A stretch of 64,000 bases of DNA from Rummeliibacillus suwonensis (GCF_007896435.1 NZ_VCBL01000001.1:1563857-1627856); one strand, 5' to 3'. Numbered from the stretch's first letter, positions 9,818 to 18,693 are shown. Translations and numbers: made by a program. The notes: a model not told the origin generated them from the letters alone.

Positions 9818-10810
9818 TCAAAACCAATTTTCCACTAATATCACTTTCTTTTCTGTCGCATTCAGTTCGACTTGCCGCCCCAATGGCATTGAATGCAAGG
9901 GATGTGTATGACATGAATCAAAATCCGCTAAAATAGGTATATCTCGTCCATCAAGTTGTTCCAATAAAATTTCGTATGGCTTCCTACCTGTTCCTAAATC
10001 ATCATATTGCTCATGCTTCCCCAATATAATACCGGAAACCTTGTCCAAAATGCCATGTAGTTTTAACATCGCAAAATTTTTTTCAACAATTGCAGCTGTT
10101 TTAGTTGTATCTTCTATTAATAGAAGATCTCCCTCTTCAATGATTGGGAAATATTCAGTACCGATCGTGCCATACATCGTGTTTACATTCCCACCTACTA
10201 GTCTACCTTGTGCAATCCCCTTTTGCACACAAATCCACTTATTCCTATACAATTTCTTTTCAATTGTTTTCTCTAGCCAATTTACTTTCTCATCAGACCA
10301 TTGTTCAGGCATTGGTACAATATAAGGTGTTTTCTGTTTTTCCATAAACATCTCTTGAAAATAGTGCATGGTATCATCGATTAATGGAGGAAATTCACCT
10401 AAAGTAGAGGCAACGGAAGGACCGTAGAAAACAGGAATTCCAGTTTTCCTGTATAGGGCTAATAAGATAGCCGTCACATCAGATAAACCAACGATCATTT
10501 TCGGATTTTTTCTAAACGCTTCATAATCGATATAGGGTAGAATACTATTCGCGTTTGTCCCCCCCATAGATGGCATAATCATCTTTACTTCTTGATCAAG
10601 AAGTAATGCGTTCAATTCTTCTGCTCGCTCTTTTGGCGTACCCGATCTATAATGATCTTCTTTTCCTGTTAGTATTCCTTCTTTTACTTTTAAGCCCAGC
10701 GATTGAAGTCTTTCTTTTCCTCTGACATAGCGTTCGAAAGCCATCACCGAAGCTGGTTTAGAAGGAGAAAACACACCAACTGTATCGCCTTTTTCCAATG
10801 GTTGAAACAT
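9818..10810 (-). CDS. S66 family peptidase (LD-carboxypeptidase / MccF-like)
   Basis: A 330-aa serine peptidase of family S66. Members are LD-carboxypeptidases trimming murein tetrapeptides or MccF enzymes cleaving microcin C-type aminoacyl-nucleotides. The nucleophile motif IVGLSDVTAILLAL, the glutamate strand LLLIEDTTK and the histidine motif DFDSCHTHPLHSMPLG are all present, giving a complete Ser-Glu-His triad. The start at 10810 (MFQPLEKGD) has GAGGG upstream; a Met 24 bases further up lacks a site. It is the first gene of a likely two-gene operon with nnr. Which of the two activities it has cannot be told from sequence alone. Confidence 0.9.
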   Translation of the reverse strand: MFQPLEKGDTVGVFSPSKPASVMAFERYVRGKERLQSLGLKVKEGILTGKEDHYRSGTPKERAEELNALLLDQEVKMIMPSMGGTNANSILPYIDYEAFRKNPKMIVGLSDVTAILLALYRKTGIPVFYGPSVASTLGEFPPLIDDTMHYFQEMFMEKQKTPYIVPMPEQWSDEKVNWLEKTIEKKLYRNKWICVQKGIAQGRLVGGNVNTMYGTIGTEYFPIIEEGDLLLIEDTTKTAAIVEKNFAMLKLHGILDKVSGIILGKHEQYDDLGTGRKPYEILLEQLDGRDIPILADFDSCHTHPLHSMPLGRQVELNATEKKVILVENWF

Positions 10811-10914
10811 ACAAGCCCTCATTTCTCTATTCACAACAATTGGTACTATTATAAATGAATTTTCTTGCTATGCCAAAGATGTTTACTATTTTCATAAAAT
10901 ACTTGTTTCTTATT

Positions 10915-11880
10915 CTAATTTGTTTTGTACATCATCACTTTCTCTAATTGCGGGAACTGATGATACTTTCTTTCAAATTCCTGATAACCAAACCATCTAT
11001 AAGCTCTTTCTAAACCTTCTTTTAAAGAAATAGTGGGTATAGATAATCCAAAATCCTGCAATTTTTGCGTATCTAATAGATACGTAATATCTCGAAATGG
11101 AAAAAACGCTTTACTAGTGATACCTAAAAAATCTAAATCTTTTTGTGAAACTTGAATCGTTGATACTTCTGTACTTGTCACATCTTGAAGCACCTGCATT
11201 AGTTCATGCCAAGTATATATGTGAGGATTTGTTATGTTAAAGACTTCTCCATTCGTTGCCTCATTTGTCATTGCTTGAAGCGTAATCATCACTAAATCGT
11301 CAATATGGATAAATTGGGTTTGTCCATTTCCTGTATCGGGATATGGTATTGGTAATTGATCCTCAATCCTTTGAAAAAAATAAGATTCTCGATATAAATT
11401 ATTTCCCTCTCCATAGATATAGGTAGGTCTGAATATTAAAATAGGAAGATTTTCTTGTTTGTGCGCTTGCAATAATAGTCGTTCTACATCTCTTTTCTCA
11501 GTCCCATAGTTTCCCCAATTTGGGTTGAAACCAATCTGAGCATCCTCAGATAAAATGGCTGTAGACGGTATATAGACTCCACCAGTGCTCATAAAAAAAT
11601 AGCGTTTTAATCTTGAACGATCCATAATTTTTACTATTGGCTTGATGTCTTCGATTGTATACGCTGAAATATCAAAAATATAGTCATATGTATGGTGTTT
11701 CAAGTGCTTTTCTAAAGCAACTGCATCTCTTCTATTGCATTTAAAGTGATGTCGGTACCCTTTTGTGGTAATTGGCTTAATACCCCTAGTGACCAAATCA
11801 ACTGTAAAACCTTCAGCTATAAGTTTTTCTAAATAAGCTCTTCCTACAAATTCACTGCCTCCAAACAATAAAACGTCCAT
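10915..11880 (-). CDS. NAD-dependent epimerase/dehydratase family protein
   Basis: A 321-aa extended short-chain dehydrogenase-like protein. The Rossmann dinucleotide motif is a variant (LLFGGSEFVGRAYLEKL). A strand YIFDISAY, then FMSTGGVYIPS, a catalytic-type Tyr/Lys pair in NYGTEKRDVE, and FRPTYIYGEGN are in the order expected. The acidic residue ending beta-2 is replaced by an arginine (VTRG), which may favour NADP. It resembles nucleoside-diphosphate-sugar epimerases, but the substrate is unknown. It stands alone on the minus strand, followed by IS200 material upstream at 12035. Confidence 0.85.
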   Translation of the reverse strand: MDVLLFGGSEFVGRAYLEKLIAEGFTVDLVTRGIKPITTKGYRHHFKCNRRDAVALEKHLKHHTYDYIFDISAYTIEDIKPIVKIMDRSRLKRYFFMSTGGVYIPSTAILSEDAQIGFNPNWGNYGTEKRDVERLLLQAHKQENLPILIFRPTYIYGEGNNLYRESYFFQRIEDQLPIPYPDTGNGQTQFIHIDDLVMITLQAMTNEATNGEVFNITNPHIYTWHELMQVLQDVTSTEVSTIQVSQKDLDFLGITSKAFFPFRDITYLLDTQKLQDFGLSIPTISLKEGLERAYRWFGYQEFERKYHQFPQLEKVMMYKTN

Positions 11881-12034
11881 TGTGGTCTCCTTTATGTATA
11901 ATCGATGGTTGAAACTAACTTTCTGTTCTTTTCATTTTACCATTTATCAATCAAATTAGGTTTATATTTTAACACATGCATTGATTATCCAATTTCACAT
12001 CACAAAATAGTTCATTTCTTTGATAAAGTAATCA

Positions 12035-12752
12035 AAACCACCAGTATAACTGGTGGTTTGCTCTGCGCGTGAAACGCTGGGGTACTGGCCCATGTCTAAA
12101 GACATACTGAAAGATCCGCCAACCGCACTCCGTTCTCACACTACCACTAAAGTGGTTCTATTATTTCCTCTTTTTAGGTTTTATTTCCTCACCTGTGAAA
12201 GGATCAATGAATTCTTTCATCGTCATTTGATCCTCCAAAATATCTTCCTGTAATTGATTTTTTATATACTCTTGAATCACTTTCCTATTCCGGCCTACTG
12301 TATCTACATAGAATCCTCGACACCAAAACTTCCGATTGCTATACTTATATTTTAAGTTTGCGTGTCGGTCAAAAATCATTAAACTACTTTTTCCTTTTAA
12401 ATATCCCATAAAGGATGAAACACTTAATTTTGGTGGAATACTTACCAACATATGAATATGGTCAGGACAAGCCTCTGCTTCTATTATTTCAACGCCTTTT
12501 CTGTCACATAATTGGCGTAATATTTTCCCTACATCTGCTCTTATCTTTCCATATATAATTTGTCTTCTATATTTTGGTGCAAAAACAATGTGATACTTAC
12601 AATTCCATGTTGTATGTGCTAAACTTTTATTATCCATTTGGATCCCCTTTCGTACAGAGTCGGTTGGCTAGACCTCACTCCATTGTACGACCGGGGTTTT
12701 TTTATTGTCCATAGCTAAAAGCTTTTTAGAACCCCTCGCATAGCAAGGGGTT
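12035..12752 (-). mobile_element. IS200-type element (tnpA only)
   Basis: About 0.72 kb with a single Y1 transposase gene and hairpins in both subterminal regions, as in IS200. The left hairpin is AAACCACCAG / CTGGTGGTTT at 12035-12059; the right one is AACCCCT / AGGGGTT at 12730-12752. A smaller hairpin (CCACTAAAGTGG) lies beside the tnpA stop. These elements do not make target duplications or inverted repeats, so the exact ends are set only by the hairpins and are approximate. Confidence 0.85.
12161..12637 (-). CDS. tnpA: IS200/IS605-family Y1 transposase TnpA
   Basis: A 158-aa single-strand transposase. The HUH motif is visible as CPDHIHMLVSIPP, and the catalytic tyrosine lies in the helix GFYVDTVGRNRKVIQEYI. 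The start (MDNKSLAHTTWNCKYHIVFAPKYRRQ) is typical, and the length is normal for IS200. ATG at 12637 has a GAAAGGGGATCC-type site upstream. It appears intact, so the element could be active. No TnpB or IscB companion gene is present. Confidence 0.95.
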   Translation of the reverse strand: MDNKSLAHTTWNCKYHIVFAPKYRRQIIYGKIRADVGKILRQLCDRKGVEIIEAEACPDHIHMLVSIPPKLSVSSFMGYLKGKSSLMIFDRHANLKYKYSNRKFWCRGFYVDTVGRNRKVIQEYIKNQLQEDILEDQMTMKEFIDPFTGEEIKPKKRK

Positions 12753-12770
12753 TTCAATTCTACAAAAATT

Positions 12771-12804
12771 CACCCAGTAGGATCTTTTTCATCCCTACTG
12801 GGTG
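12771..12804. terminator. Terminator-like hairpin
   Basis: CACCCAGTAGG and CCCTACTGGGTG form a strong stem with a T-rich loop, followed on the minus strand by AATTTTTG. It lies downstream of the lipoprotein gene at 12941-13579 and just outside the IS200 element. Confidence 0.65.
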
Positions 12805-12940
12805 TTAGTTGAACCAATCGAACTTATACAAGATAGTAGATCTCACACTAATCGTCCTAATTTTACTGTAGCCTTGATGTGAGGATCTAATCGCCCATTC
12901 ATGCAAAATAAATGTAAAGGAATGGGCTGTCCGATATTTT

Positions 12941-13579
12941 TTAGCTATTATTTTTGATCTTTTGCATTAATCCCCCATCATCTAAGTATGTGATTTCACT
13001 AATCTTTCCTTTTTCAGGAAGTGTTACGATTCCTTTAACATTATAATCCTTTTCCGTACCACCATTTTTTTGATATTTTACTTTTACGATAAAATCATAA
13101 CCTTGTTCATCGTCTTTATTCTTTTTAATTGAAATATCATTCACTTTAATATGGACATCTTTTGATTGAAGAGTATATTTAAAAGCCGAACTGATGAAAA
13201 ATTTTTCAAATCCTGCTTCAGTAAAGGAAGATTTATATAAACCTTCAATGTATTTATATAGTTCACTCCCACTTGATGCCTTTACAACTTTTTCACCACC
13301 AACTATCGTAAAATTTTTGGTGTTTTGAATGATTTTGTTATACTTCAGTTTTGGACTTGTAAATTCAGATGTTAGAACATGTTCAATCGAATCTACACTT
13401 TTTTGATCTATAATTTTATCATTTTCTTCTACAATGACCTTATCTGCTTGAACAAGCTGATCTTTTACCAATTGGTCACTTTGCGAACAACCAGTCCCTA
13501 TCAATAGCACAAAAATCAAAATACTTAAACCAACAAAACTTTTTAATACGAAAAATTTTTTGAATAACCTATTTAGCAT
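12941..13579 (-). CDS. Predicted lipoprotein, unknown function
   Basis: A 212-aa secreted protein. The basic start and hydrophobic helix (LSILIFVLLIG) end in a lipobox-like TGC at residues about 29-31, so the protein would be attached to the outer face of the membrane. The mature part is lysine-rich, with beta-strand stretches (HIKVNDISIKKN, YDFIVKVKYQKNGG, NVKGIVTLPEKGKISEITYL). It looks like an NTF2- or DUF4878-like fold, but this is only an impression. It stands alone, with a hairpin terminator downstream at 12771. Confidence 0.75.
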   Translation of the reverse strand: MLNRLFKKFFVLKSFVGLSILIFVLLIGTGCSQSDQLVKDQLVQADKVIVEENDKIIDQKSVDSIEHVLTSEFTSPKLKYNKIIQNTKNFTIVGGEKVVKASSGSELYKYIEGLYKSSFTEAGFEKFFISSAFKYTLQSKDVHIKVNDISIKKNKDDEQGYDFIVKVKYQKNGGTEKDYNVKGIVTLPEKGKISEITYLDDGGLMQKIKNNS

Positions 13580-13729
13580 TAAACATCACCTTTCATTTTT
13601 CATTCATTTTCAGTAAAATCTTCTTCATATTTTCTTTTAACTAGCGATCCAGCTTTTTTTGAACTAATCCCCATGGTTATTTCACAAAGACTAAATTTTA
13701 AGAGATATGTTTGTAGTTTTCAATTTGAT

Positions 13730-13960
13730 AAAGTGAAACTCCATCAGTGGGGGTTTTCTTCATCCCCCACTAAAATAAAGGAACTCAGGTTAAAAGCGCC
13801 ATGTCCTGTGGCAACACCTGAGGGACCAACATCTTGTTGGCCCGAACCAATCGGACTTTTACGGGCAGTTGATCCTCCCATCTATCTTTTTCGTTTCTCT
13901 CTAATCTTGAGATGGGGGTCTTACTGCCCGTTAAAGTGGGATAAAGTGAAACTTCATACA
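13730..13960 (+). repeat. Structured dispersed repeat, copy 1
   Basis: About 230 bp that recurs inverted at 62950-63170 with few differences. It contains nested palindromes: AGTGGGGG...CCCCCACT, CCAACATC-TTGTTGG, CCCATCT...AGATGGG, all enclosed by ACGGGCAG...CTGCCCGT. It begins TAAAGTGAAACTCCATCAG, and a second TAAAGTGAAACTTC follows. The conserved stems suggest a folded RNA or a MITE-like element. A spurious 107-codon reading frame runs through it, and I do not call it a gene. The rest of 13580-14343 holds one hairpin at 14166-14192. Confidence 0.8.
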
Positions 13961-14165
13961 ATGAAGACTTTCTTGATCCTCAACCTATCTATTTGAGTCT
14001 TAAAATAGGGACTGTCTGTCGTTCATATAGGATAAATGATTGTATTTTGTTGTTCTACATCCTATTGAGAATTTAGCGTCAGTATCATTACAAAAGAGTT
14101 AAATATCGCCACGTTTTTGAAATGAATTTGTAACACAATTGCAATTTATAGGAATTAGAAGCTAT

Positions 14166-14192
14166 AAACCAGGCTTTTTAAAGCTTGGTTTT
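14166..14192. terminator. Terminator-like hairpin
   Basis: AAACCAGGCTTT and AAAGCTTGGTTT form a 12-bp stem with a short loop followed by TGAGG. There is no gene immediately upstream on the plus strand, so it may be a relic or belong to the repeat transcript. Confidence 0.4.
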
Positions 14193-14343
14193 GAGGATCA
14201 TGTAATAGGTTACATTTTGAAAAGATTTTAAAAGAGGTATTCAAAAAATTTATCTCGTCAAGGAAATATCTAAAATTTTCCCTTTACTAACCTTTCTAAA
14301 ACAACGGATTGAATAATATGATACAGTATCAGCCATTATTTTA

Positions 14344-15057
14344 ATGATCATGATTCGAAAAAGGACGGTAGAATTGTGTATGAAATATTTGCGGCTTATC
14401 TATTTTTTTATCCTTGTTTTTTGCTTTTGGTACTCCATTAATCTAGAAAAAATATTTTTTATAGAAAAACAAAATATAGTTCAAAGCAGAATCGCACCAA
14501 TGACTGAATTTGAAGTTGAATCTTTCCATTCAACGCCCAATAGAAATATTACCTTACGTGAAGCCATTATGCTTTCCATTGAACAAGGAAAAGCATACGA
14601 TCACACGCCTGAACTAATCAGCATTTCTAGTGTCAATAACAAAGAAACAAGTGGTAAAGGAGGAAAGAAGCCAAATTGGAATAGCATGATCAGTCTCCCA
14701 AATGCACAATATCGTATGAATGTCATCATTGAAAATGGAAAACTAAAAAAATACATCCTATTAGATGCATCCGATGACAAACCCATTAAAAATCAAGATA
14801 TAAGCGTTGATAGTGATAAATTGATCAACTTGGCGATCAAAAAATATGGTCTTAAAGCCATTCATTCTAAAAAATCTTCTTCTGATGACTATCATTTTCA
14901 AATTCAACGAAATGATGAGCAGGAGCCTGTTTTCATCATTGAAGGAAAAACAAAAAAAGGAAAATATATGGAAATATATTTTAATCCCTTCAACGGTAAA
15001 TATTTAGGAAAAGGTATTAAAGAACAAGCAGATTTGGATGAAAAAACTGGTAGCTAA
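14344..15057 (+). CDS. Membrane-anchored protein with PepSY-like features
   Basis: A 237-aa protein with one N-terminal membrane segment (LRLIYFFILVFCFWYSI) and an extracytoplasmic rest. The strings LREAIMLSIEQGKAYDHTPELISISSV and later YFNPFNGKYLGKG are typical of PepSY-like domains, which are thought to inhibit or chaperone exported proteases. The similarity is moderate. An internal start at 14380 (MKYLRL) has a GGACGG site upstream and would give a cleaner signal anchor. It is monocistronic, with repeat sequence on both sides. Confidence 0.65.
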   Translation: MIMIRKRTVELCMKYLRLIYFFILVFCFWYSINLEKIFFIEKQNIVQSRIAPMTEFEVESFHSTPNRNITLREAIMLSIEQGKAYDHTPELISISSVNNKETSGKGGKKPNWNSMISLPNAQYRMNVIIENGKLKKYILLDASDDKPIKNQDISVDSDKLINLAIKKYGLKAIHSKKSSSDDYHFQIQRNDEQEPVFIIEGKTKKGKYMEIYFNPFNGKYLGKGIKEQADLDEKTGS

Positions 15058-15126
15058 TAGGCTTATTCCGAATACTTTTCGTATGATTCAATCTTCCTTT
15101 TGCCATTTTTATGTATAGCCGCATCC

Positions 15127-15240
15127 TAAAGTGAAACTTCACTTTATGGCGGTTTCATCCCAAGCTTTTGTCCCCCGCTTATACCTTTTACTGAATTCTC
15201 GATACGGGGGACTTGCTGCCTATTCATGAGGGATCAATCT
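15127..15240. repeat. Diverged partial copy of the structured repeat
   Basis: Begins TAAAGTGAAACTTCACTTTA and contains a hairpin GTCCCCCG...CGGGGGAC followed by TTGCTGCC. It echoes the end arrangement of the copies at 13730 and 62950 but is shorter and diverged. No reading frame is supported here. Confidence 0.5.
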
Positions 15241-15243
15241 GTC

Positions 15244-15672
15244 TTAAGATACTAAATCTGTTTCCAACGAATTCAGCATTTCATCAATTTTTTGTTCTCC
15301 AGCTTGGACCCACTGATTTTTATCTTTAATTTCCCCATCTTTGTCGATAGGTTCTTGGAACTGACTAAGTCCTCCAGTAACCGTTAGCAATGAATTTTCA
15401 TCGTAATCTAATCCAAGATTCACGACATGCTTAATCACAAAAGGTCTTTCAAATTCAATATAGGCAGAATGATGATCTAATTCCCCATCTATAACACGAA
15501 AAGGCATCCGTAGATAAATGGTTTCGCCATCTTTCCGATGAAGAATGGAATCGAATTTTCCTTCATGATATTCAAAATTAGAGCAAAAACTACAACCAAA
15601 ACGTTCAAAACTATCTCGAATGTACCCAAATTCTGCTTTTTTACCTTCAATACTGGATTCAAATTGAATCAT
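15244..15672 (-). CDS. YugN-like family protein
   Basis: A 142-aa soluble protein of the YugN-like family, found in Bacillales and of unknown biochemical role. The characteristic run is visible: YLRMPFRVIDGELDHHSAYIEFERPFVIKHVVNLGLDYD, followed by GLSQFQEPIDKDGEI and WVQAGEQKIDEML. ATG at 15672 is chosen because AGAGGTGAA lies just upstream and MIQFESSIEGK is the expected start; a longer frame up to 15729 has no site. It is on its own between repeat sequence and the trmO remnant. Confidence 0.85.
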   Translation of the reverse strand: MIQFESSIEGKKAEFGYIRDSFERFGCSFCSNFEYHEGKFDSILHRKDGETIYLRMPFRVIDGELDHHSAYIEFERPFVIKHVVNLGLDYDENSLLTVTGGLSQFQEPIDKDGEIKDKNQWVQAGEQKIDEMLNSLETDLVS

Positions 15673-15755
15673 GATTTCACCTCTGTAAGAATTATCTCTT
15701 CTTATTCTTGACAAAAAAATGAATATCATTCAAAACGAATTAAAGTATTTCTTTT

Positions 15756-15964
15756 TTATGCCAATATTGTTTCATTCATTAATGAGGTAGTCCCTTCTGG
15801 TTGAATAACTGTTCCTTTTGGCAAAAACTCTTTCATTACAGGTTTTATATCAATAATGGATGTTCCATCAATCGCATCCAAACCCTTTACTAAAATTTGA
15901 TTTTCTTTCACACTTAAAAGTTCAACCATGGTAGTGCCTAATTTATTTGTTTTTATCAGACATT
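15756..15964 (-). pseudogene. trmO: 3' remnant of trmO/UPF0066 tRNA methyltransferase gene
   Basis: The minus strand reads TNKLGTTMVELLSVKE, NQILVKGLDAIDGTSIIDIKP and then a stop. This matches the C-terminal half of TrmO (YaeB, UPF0066), where RPNxxGxTxVxLL and GLDAxDGTPxLDIKPY are conserved. TrmO methylates t6A in tRNA-Thr using SAM. The N-terminal two thirds are missing, there is no start codon, and the usual RPN has become KTN. The GC-rich repeat at 15985 lies exactly where the missing part should begin, so repeat-mediated deletion is likely. Confidence 0.75.
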
Positions 15965-15984
15965 TTTAATTATCCAATTTTATC

Positions 15985-16180
15985 CATTTTGATATAGAGG
16001 ATTTGCTGATTTCCGCTGCGGTTTGCTCGCTTTCCTGCGGGCGAGCGCTAAGCCGCTTCCTCGCTACGCTCGTGCAGGGTCTCAGCTGTCTCGCTTTTCC
16101 CGCGGGAGTCGAGCAACCCTCCGCTCCAATCTACATAAATGGAACTAAAAAATATATTTTTTAGGATTATGTCAAATACA
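15985..16180. repeat. GC-rich dispersed palindromic repeat, copy 2
   Basis: Shares CCGCTGCGG, CGCTTTCCTGCGGGCGAGCG, GGTCTCAGCTGTC, CGCTTTTCCCGCGGGAG and CTCCAATCTACATAAATGGA with copy 1 at 6148. It is followed at about 16300-16400 by a second, more decayed piece (GAGGAGTCGAACAAGC ... ATGAAGCTAAAAATACA) that resembles the end of copy 1. 16181-16532 holds no supported gene. Confidence 0.75.
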
Positions 16181-16532
16181 TTTTCCAGTTTCTTCTTAAC
16201 CTTAATCAACCCATCTGAAATTTTATAGCACAAATATCATTAGGTAAATGAATGATAAATTAATATTTTTATAAGAATTTATTATAATTAAATTTAATTC
16301 CATAATGCATTTTTGAGGAGTCGAACAAGCTGCAGCTAAAATTTATATACATGAAGCTAAAAATACAATATTCTTTAAGATGGAGCCAAATATTCACCCT
16401 GATTTTTTCCTAATTAACATACTTTTTTTATATAATTTTGGCACTAAAAGTTTTTCAATTTATCCAATAGTTTTGTCATACTCTGAATATGTTTGTGCAC
16501 TTATTTTCATAATAAATGTTCAATTCTCATTT

Positions 16533-16844
16533 TTATTGATGATCATGTTCCTCACAATCACAAGCATCCGGAAAAACATAGCCATCTAAAACAAGCTCTA
16601 CTTCTTCCCCACTATCATCAATCCCAATCGTTACATCTTTCAAATCATCAACAACAGCTTGTTCAATAGCAATCCTTATATGTTCAACAATTTCTATCTT
16701 GTCTCCATCTTCTGCAGGCTCGAACTCAGCTGTCAATGTTGGATGACAGCAGCCAGCCAAATTATAAAATCGTAAAGTATCTTCCTTTTTTTCTGCCATT
16801 TCTTTTTTTAAAAAAGAGGCCGCTTGTTCTGTCATTTTCATCAT
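16533..16844 (-). CDS. HesB/IscA-like domain protein
   Basis: A 103-aa protein with the look of the HesB/IscA-like family: start MTEQAASFLKKEM, then LRFYNLAGCCHPTLTAEFEPAEDGDKIEIVEHIRIAIEQAVVDDL and VTIGIDDSGEEVELVLDGY. Members bind or transfer iron or Fe-S clusters; here the cysteines are GCC and a C-terminal CDCEEHDHQ, unlike canonical IscA (CGCS near the end). It is therefore a divergent branch, and cluster binding is not certain. A GGAGGT site precedes the start. No suf or isc genes are nearby. Confidence 0.7.
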   Translation of the reverse strand: MMKMTEQAASFLKKEMAEKKEDTLRFYNLAGCCHPTLTAEFEPAEDGDKIEIVEHIRIAIEQAVVDDLKDVTIGIDDSGEEVELVLDGYVFPDACDCEEHDHQ

Positions 16845-16964
16845 CTATACCTCCAAAATTTGAAAATAGTATCATCATAGTTCTATTGTGGCCACTCCTT
16901 TTTTACTTCATACATGCTCAAAAGTTAATTGACCTAATTGGAAGAATAATGATTTAAATAAACT

Positions 16965-17003
16965 AAACGGATTGACACCAACAAACTGGCATCAATCCGT
17001 TTT
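16965..17003 (-). terminator. Terminator of the DoxX-family gene
   Basis: AAACGGATTGACACC and GGCATCAATCCGTTTT form a near-perfect stem downstream of the gene at 17076-17618, followed on the minus strand by TTTAGTTTATTT. Confidence 0.75.
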
Positions 17004-17075
17004 GATCAAACATCCTAACATGCTATCTAATTCGATAATAGATTTTCAATACTAATATTCACACTTACTCGTTCA

Positions 17076-17618
17076 TCATTTTATACTAGCTGATGGTTGT
17101 GATGAACCTGAATGATTCCCCAAATGCAATTTCTCTTTTACAAAGCGACGAATGAATGGAATGACCCAATAATCTCCGCCGATTTTACCGGCATTGAATC
17201 CACTGAAAAGTAAAATAGATCCTAGTAAAATATAAAGTGGATTGACTGAAACTGTACCAGCGAACAGATATATGAAATTCATAAACAGCGCAAAGAAAGT
17301 AGCCGCAGTTGTCAGAACACCAAATATTAATCCAAGCCCTATCAGAAATTCTCCCCACGCCACAAAAAAGCTAAACAATTGTGCATGTGGCAATGCAATA
17401 TTTTCGATAAATCCATTAAACACTGGATATAAAACATCTTTTTCTGGGCCAAGCACAGGATTTTTAACAACATTTTGCATATATCCTGCCGCATTAAAAG
17501 GACTCGAATCTCCCCACACTTTTGAAAAACCATCTAAAAGCCACTTGTATCCAAGATACAGACGAATCAATAACAAAACAACAGATGCATATTTATTTGT
17601 TCTTAACCAATGTACCAT
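17076..17618 (-). CDS. DoxX-family membrane protein
   Basis: A 180-aa membrane protein of the DoxX family, with four helices: about 12-30, 75-95, 100-120 and 122-140. Typical strings are LLLIRLYLGYKWLLDGFSKV, AWGEFLIGLGLIFGVLTTAATFFAL and LLFSGFNAGKIGGDYWVIPF. Family members include the small subunit of thiosulfate:quinone oxidoreductase and oxidative-stress-linked proteins; the role here is unknown. ATG at 17618 is preferred over 17651 because GGGAGTGGATG precedes it. It stands alone with its own terminator. Confidence 0.85.
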   Translation of the reverse strand: MVHWLRTNKYASVVLLLIRLYLGYKWLLDGFSKVWGDSSPFNAAGYMQNVVKNPVLGPEKDVLYPVFNGFIENIALPHAQLFSFFVAWGEFLIGLGLIFGVLTTAATFFALFMNFIYLFAGTVSVNPLYILLGSILLFSGFNAGKIGGDYWVIPFIRRFVKEKLHLGNHSGSSQPSASIK

Positions 17619-17949
17619 AACTTCATCCACTCCCAAAATATAATTCAACATTTTACTCTTTGAGCATCGTCATGCCCCTACTACAGAAAAGTAGATCTAC
17701 TAAAATGGTATATTCCATGGGATATATTTACTACAAATAAATTATATCGCAGTTCTTACTAATGCAGAAGCTTTTTTAGGACATTTTACTCAACTTTTAG
17801 ACAAATGTTACAAAATATCAACAAATTATTTGACTAATATCTCTACAATGTATGTTCAAAACATCAACCATTTATTATAAATCGAAAGAACTAATTTATA
17901 AAAATAGATGAATATTAAATTATCAAATGTAAATAAAAACAGGAGCTTA

Positions 17950-18225
17950 AAGAGATCAACTAAGGAGGCCACTGAAAAAGTGTAGTAACACAATAATTTA
18001 TAGTATATATATGATATTAATTGAAGTGGAATTAGCTTCGCTTTCCGTGGGCAAACTGCCGAGCCTCCTCGTCCGCTCGCTTCCTGCAGGGTCTCGTCTA
18101 GTCCGTTTTCCCACAAGAGTCTACGCTAATTCCACTTCAACAAAGTAGTAATATCGGATTTTTATGATAAAAAATTAGCTTTTTTTACTTTTTCGGTGGC
18201 CTCCTTAACTAAGTATGGTCTCTTT
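17950..18225. repeat. MITE-like imperfect palindrome, about 250 bp
   Basis: Two long arms: TAAGGAGGCCACTGAAAAAGT at 17961-17981 and its inverse ending at 18207 (ACTTTTTCGGTGGCCTCCTTA), with weaker pairing out to about 17950 and 18225. Nested inside at about 18020-18141 is a second palindrome, GAAGTGGAATTAGC...GCTAATTCCACTTC, holding GC-rich repeat sequence (copy 3). There is no coding capacity. The terminal repeats look like those of a transposon mobilised in trans. The rest of 17652-18581 shows no gene. Confidence 0.7.
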
Positions 18226-18581
18226 TTAGTCACTACCGTCGCATTAAAACCATGAATGACAAGAGTATATCTCTGTTATTATGGAAAATGGCTTATGAAG
18301 AGGCATATACAAAAATTTATTTATGAAGAAATGGTTCTCTCCATCCCTGCCTATTCAACAAACAGCCAGATTGTTGAGTAATCCTTAATAGTGTTTAAAT
18401 GTTGTTATAATGTGCCAATTGAATTCAGATAAGGTTCGTAACATTAGTTGTAGCATAACTTTCATCAAGTCTAGATGTTGCCGATTCTTCCCCAAATGAT
18501 CAAGTGGATGTGTAACTTGTGTAGTAAATGTGCAGTGGTGATAAAAAAGTCGCGAGAACTAATAATAACGCCAAAAATAAA

Positions 18582-18623
18582 AATTCCTTATAGATGCTTA
18601 TATATCAGCATCTATAAGGAATT
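18582..18623. terminator. Perfect 16-bp stem terminator of the original tRNA-Thr locus
   Basis: AATTCCTTATAGATGC and GCATCTATAAGGAATT pair perfectly around a 10-base loop. It lies outside attL on the chromosomal side, so it was probably the terminator of the tRNA-Thr gene before integration. A diverged copy is at 61379-61412. Confidence 0.75.
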
Positions 18624-18637
18624 AAAACATTGTTTAT

Positions 18638-18693
18638 AAAACTTGCTTTTGCTACAATATGCCGACTAAGAGAATCGAACTCTTATCAATGGA
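18638..18693. repeat. attL, 56-bp core
   Basis: Perfect copy of 61431-61486, from AAAACTTGCTTTTGC to TTATCAATGGA. It contains the 3' half of tRNA-Thr on the minus strand but not its 5' half, so this copy is not a tRNA gene. Similarity extends leftward, imperfectly, through the hairpin at 18582. Confidence 0.95.

Noticed and set aside
13673-13996. A 107-codon plus-strand frame across the structured repeat
   Set aside because: It follows repeat stems, has no ribosome binding site, and the second copy at 62950 does not keep the frame.
17242-17643. 133-codon plus-strand frame opposite the DoxX gene
   Set aside because: The minus strand encodes a clear DoxX protein; this frame has no ribosome binding site.
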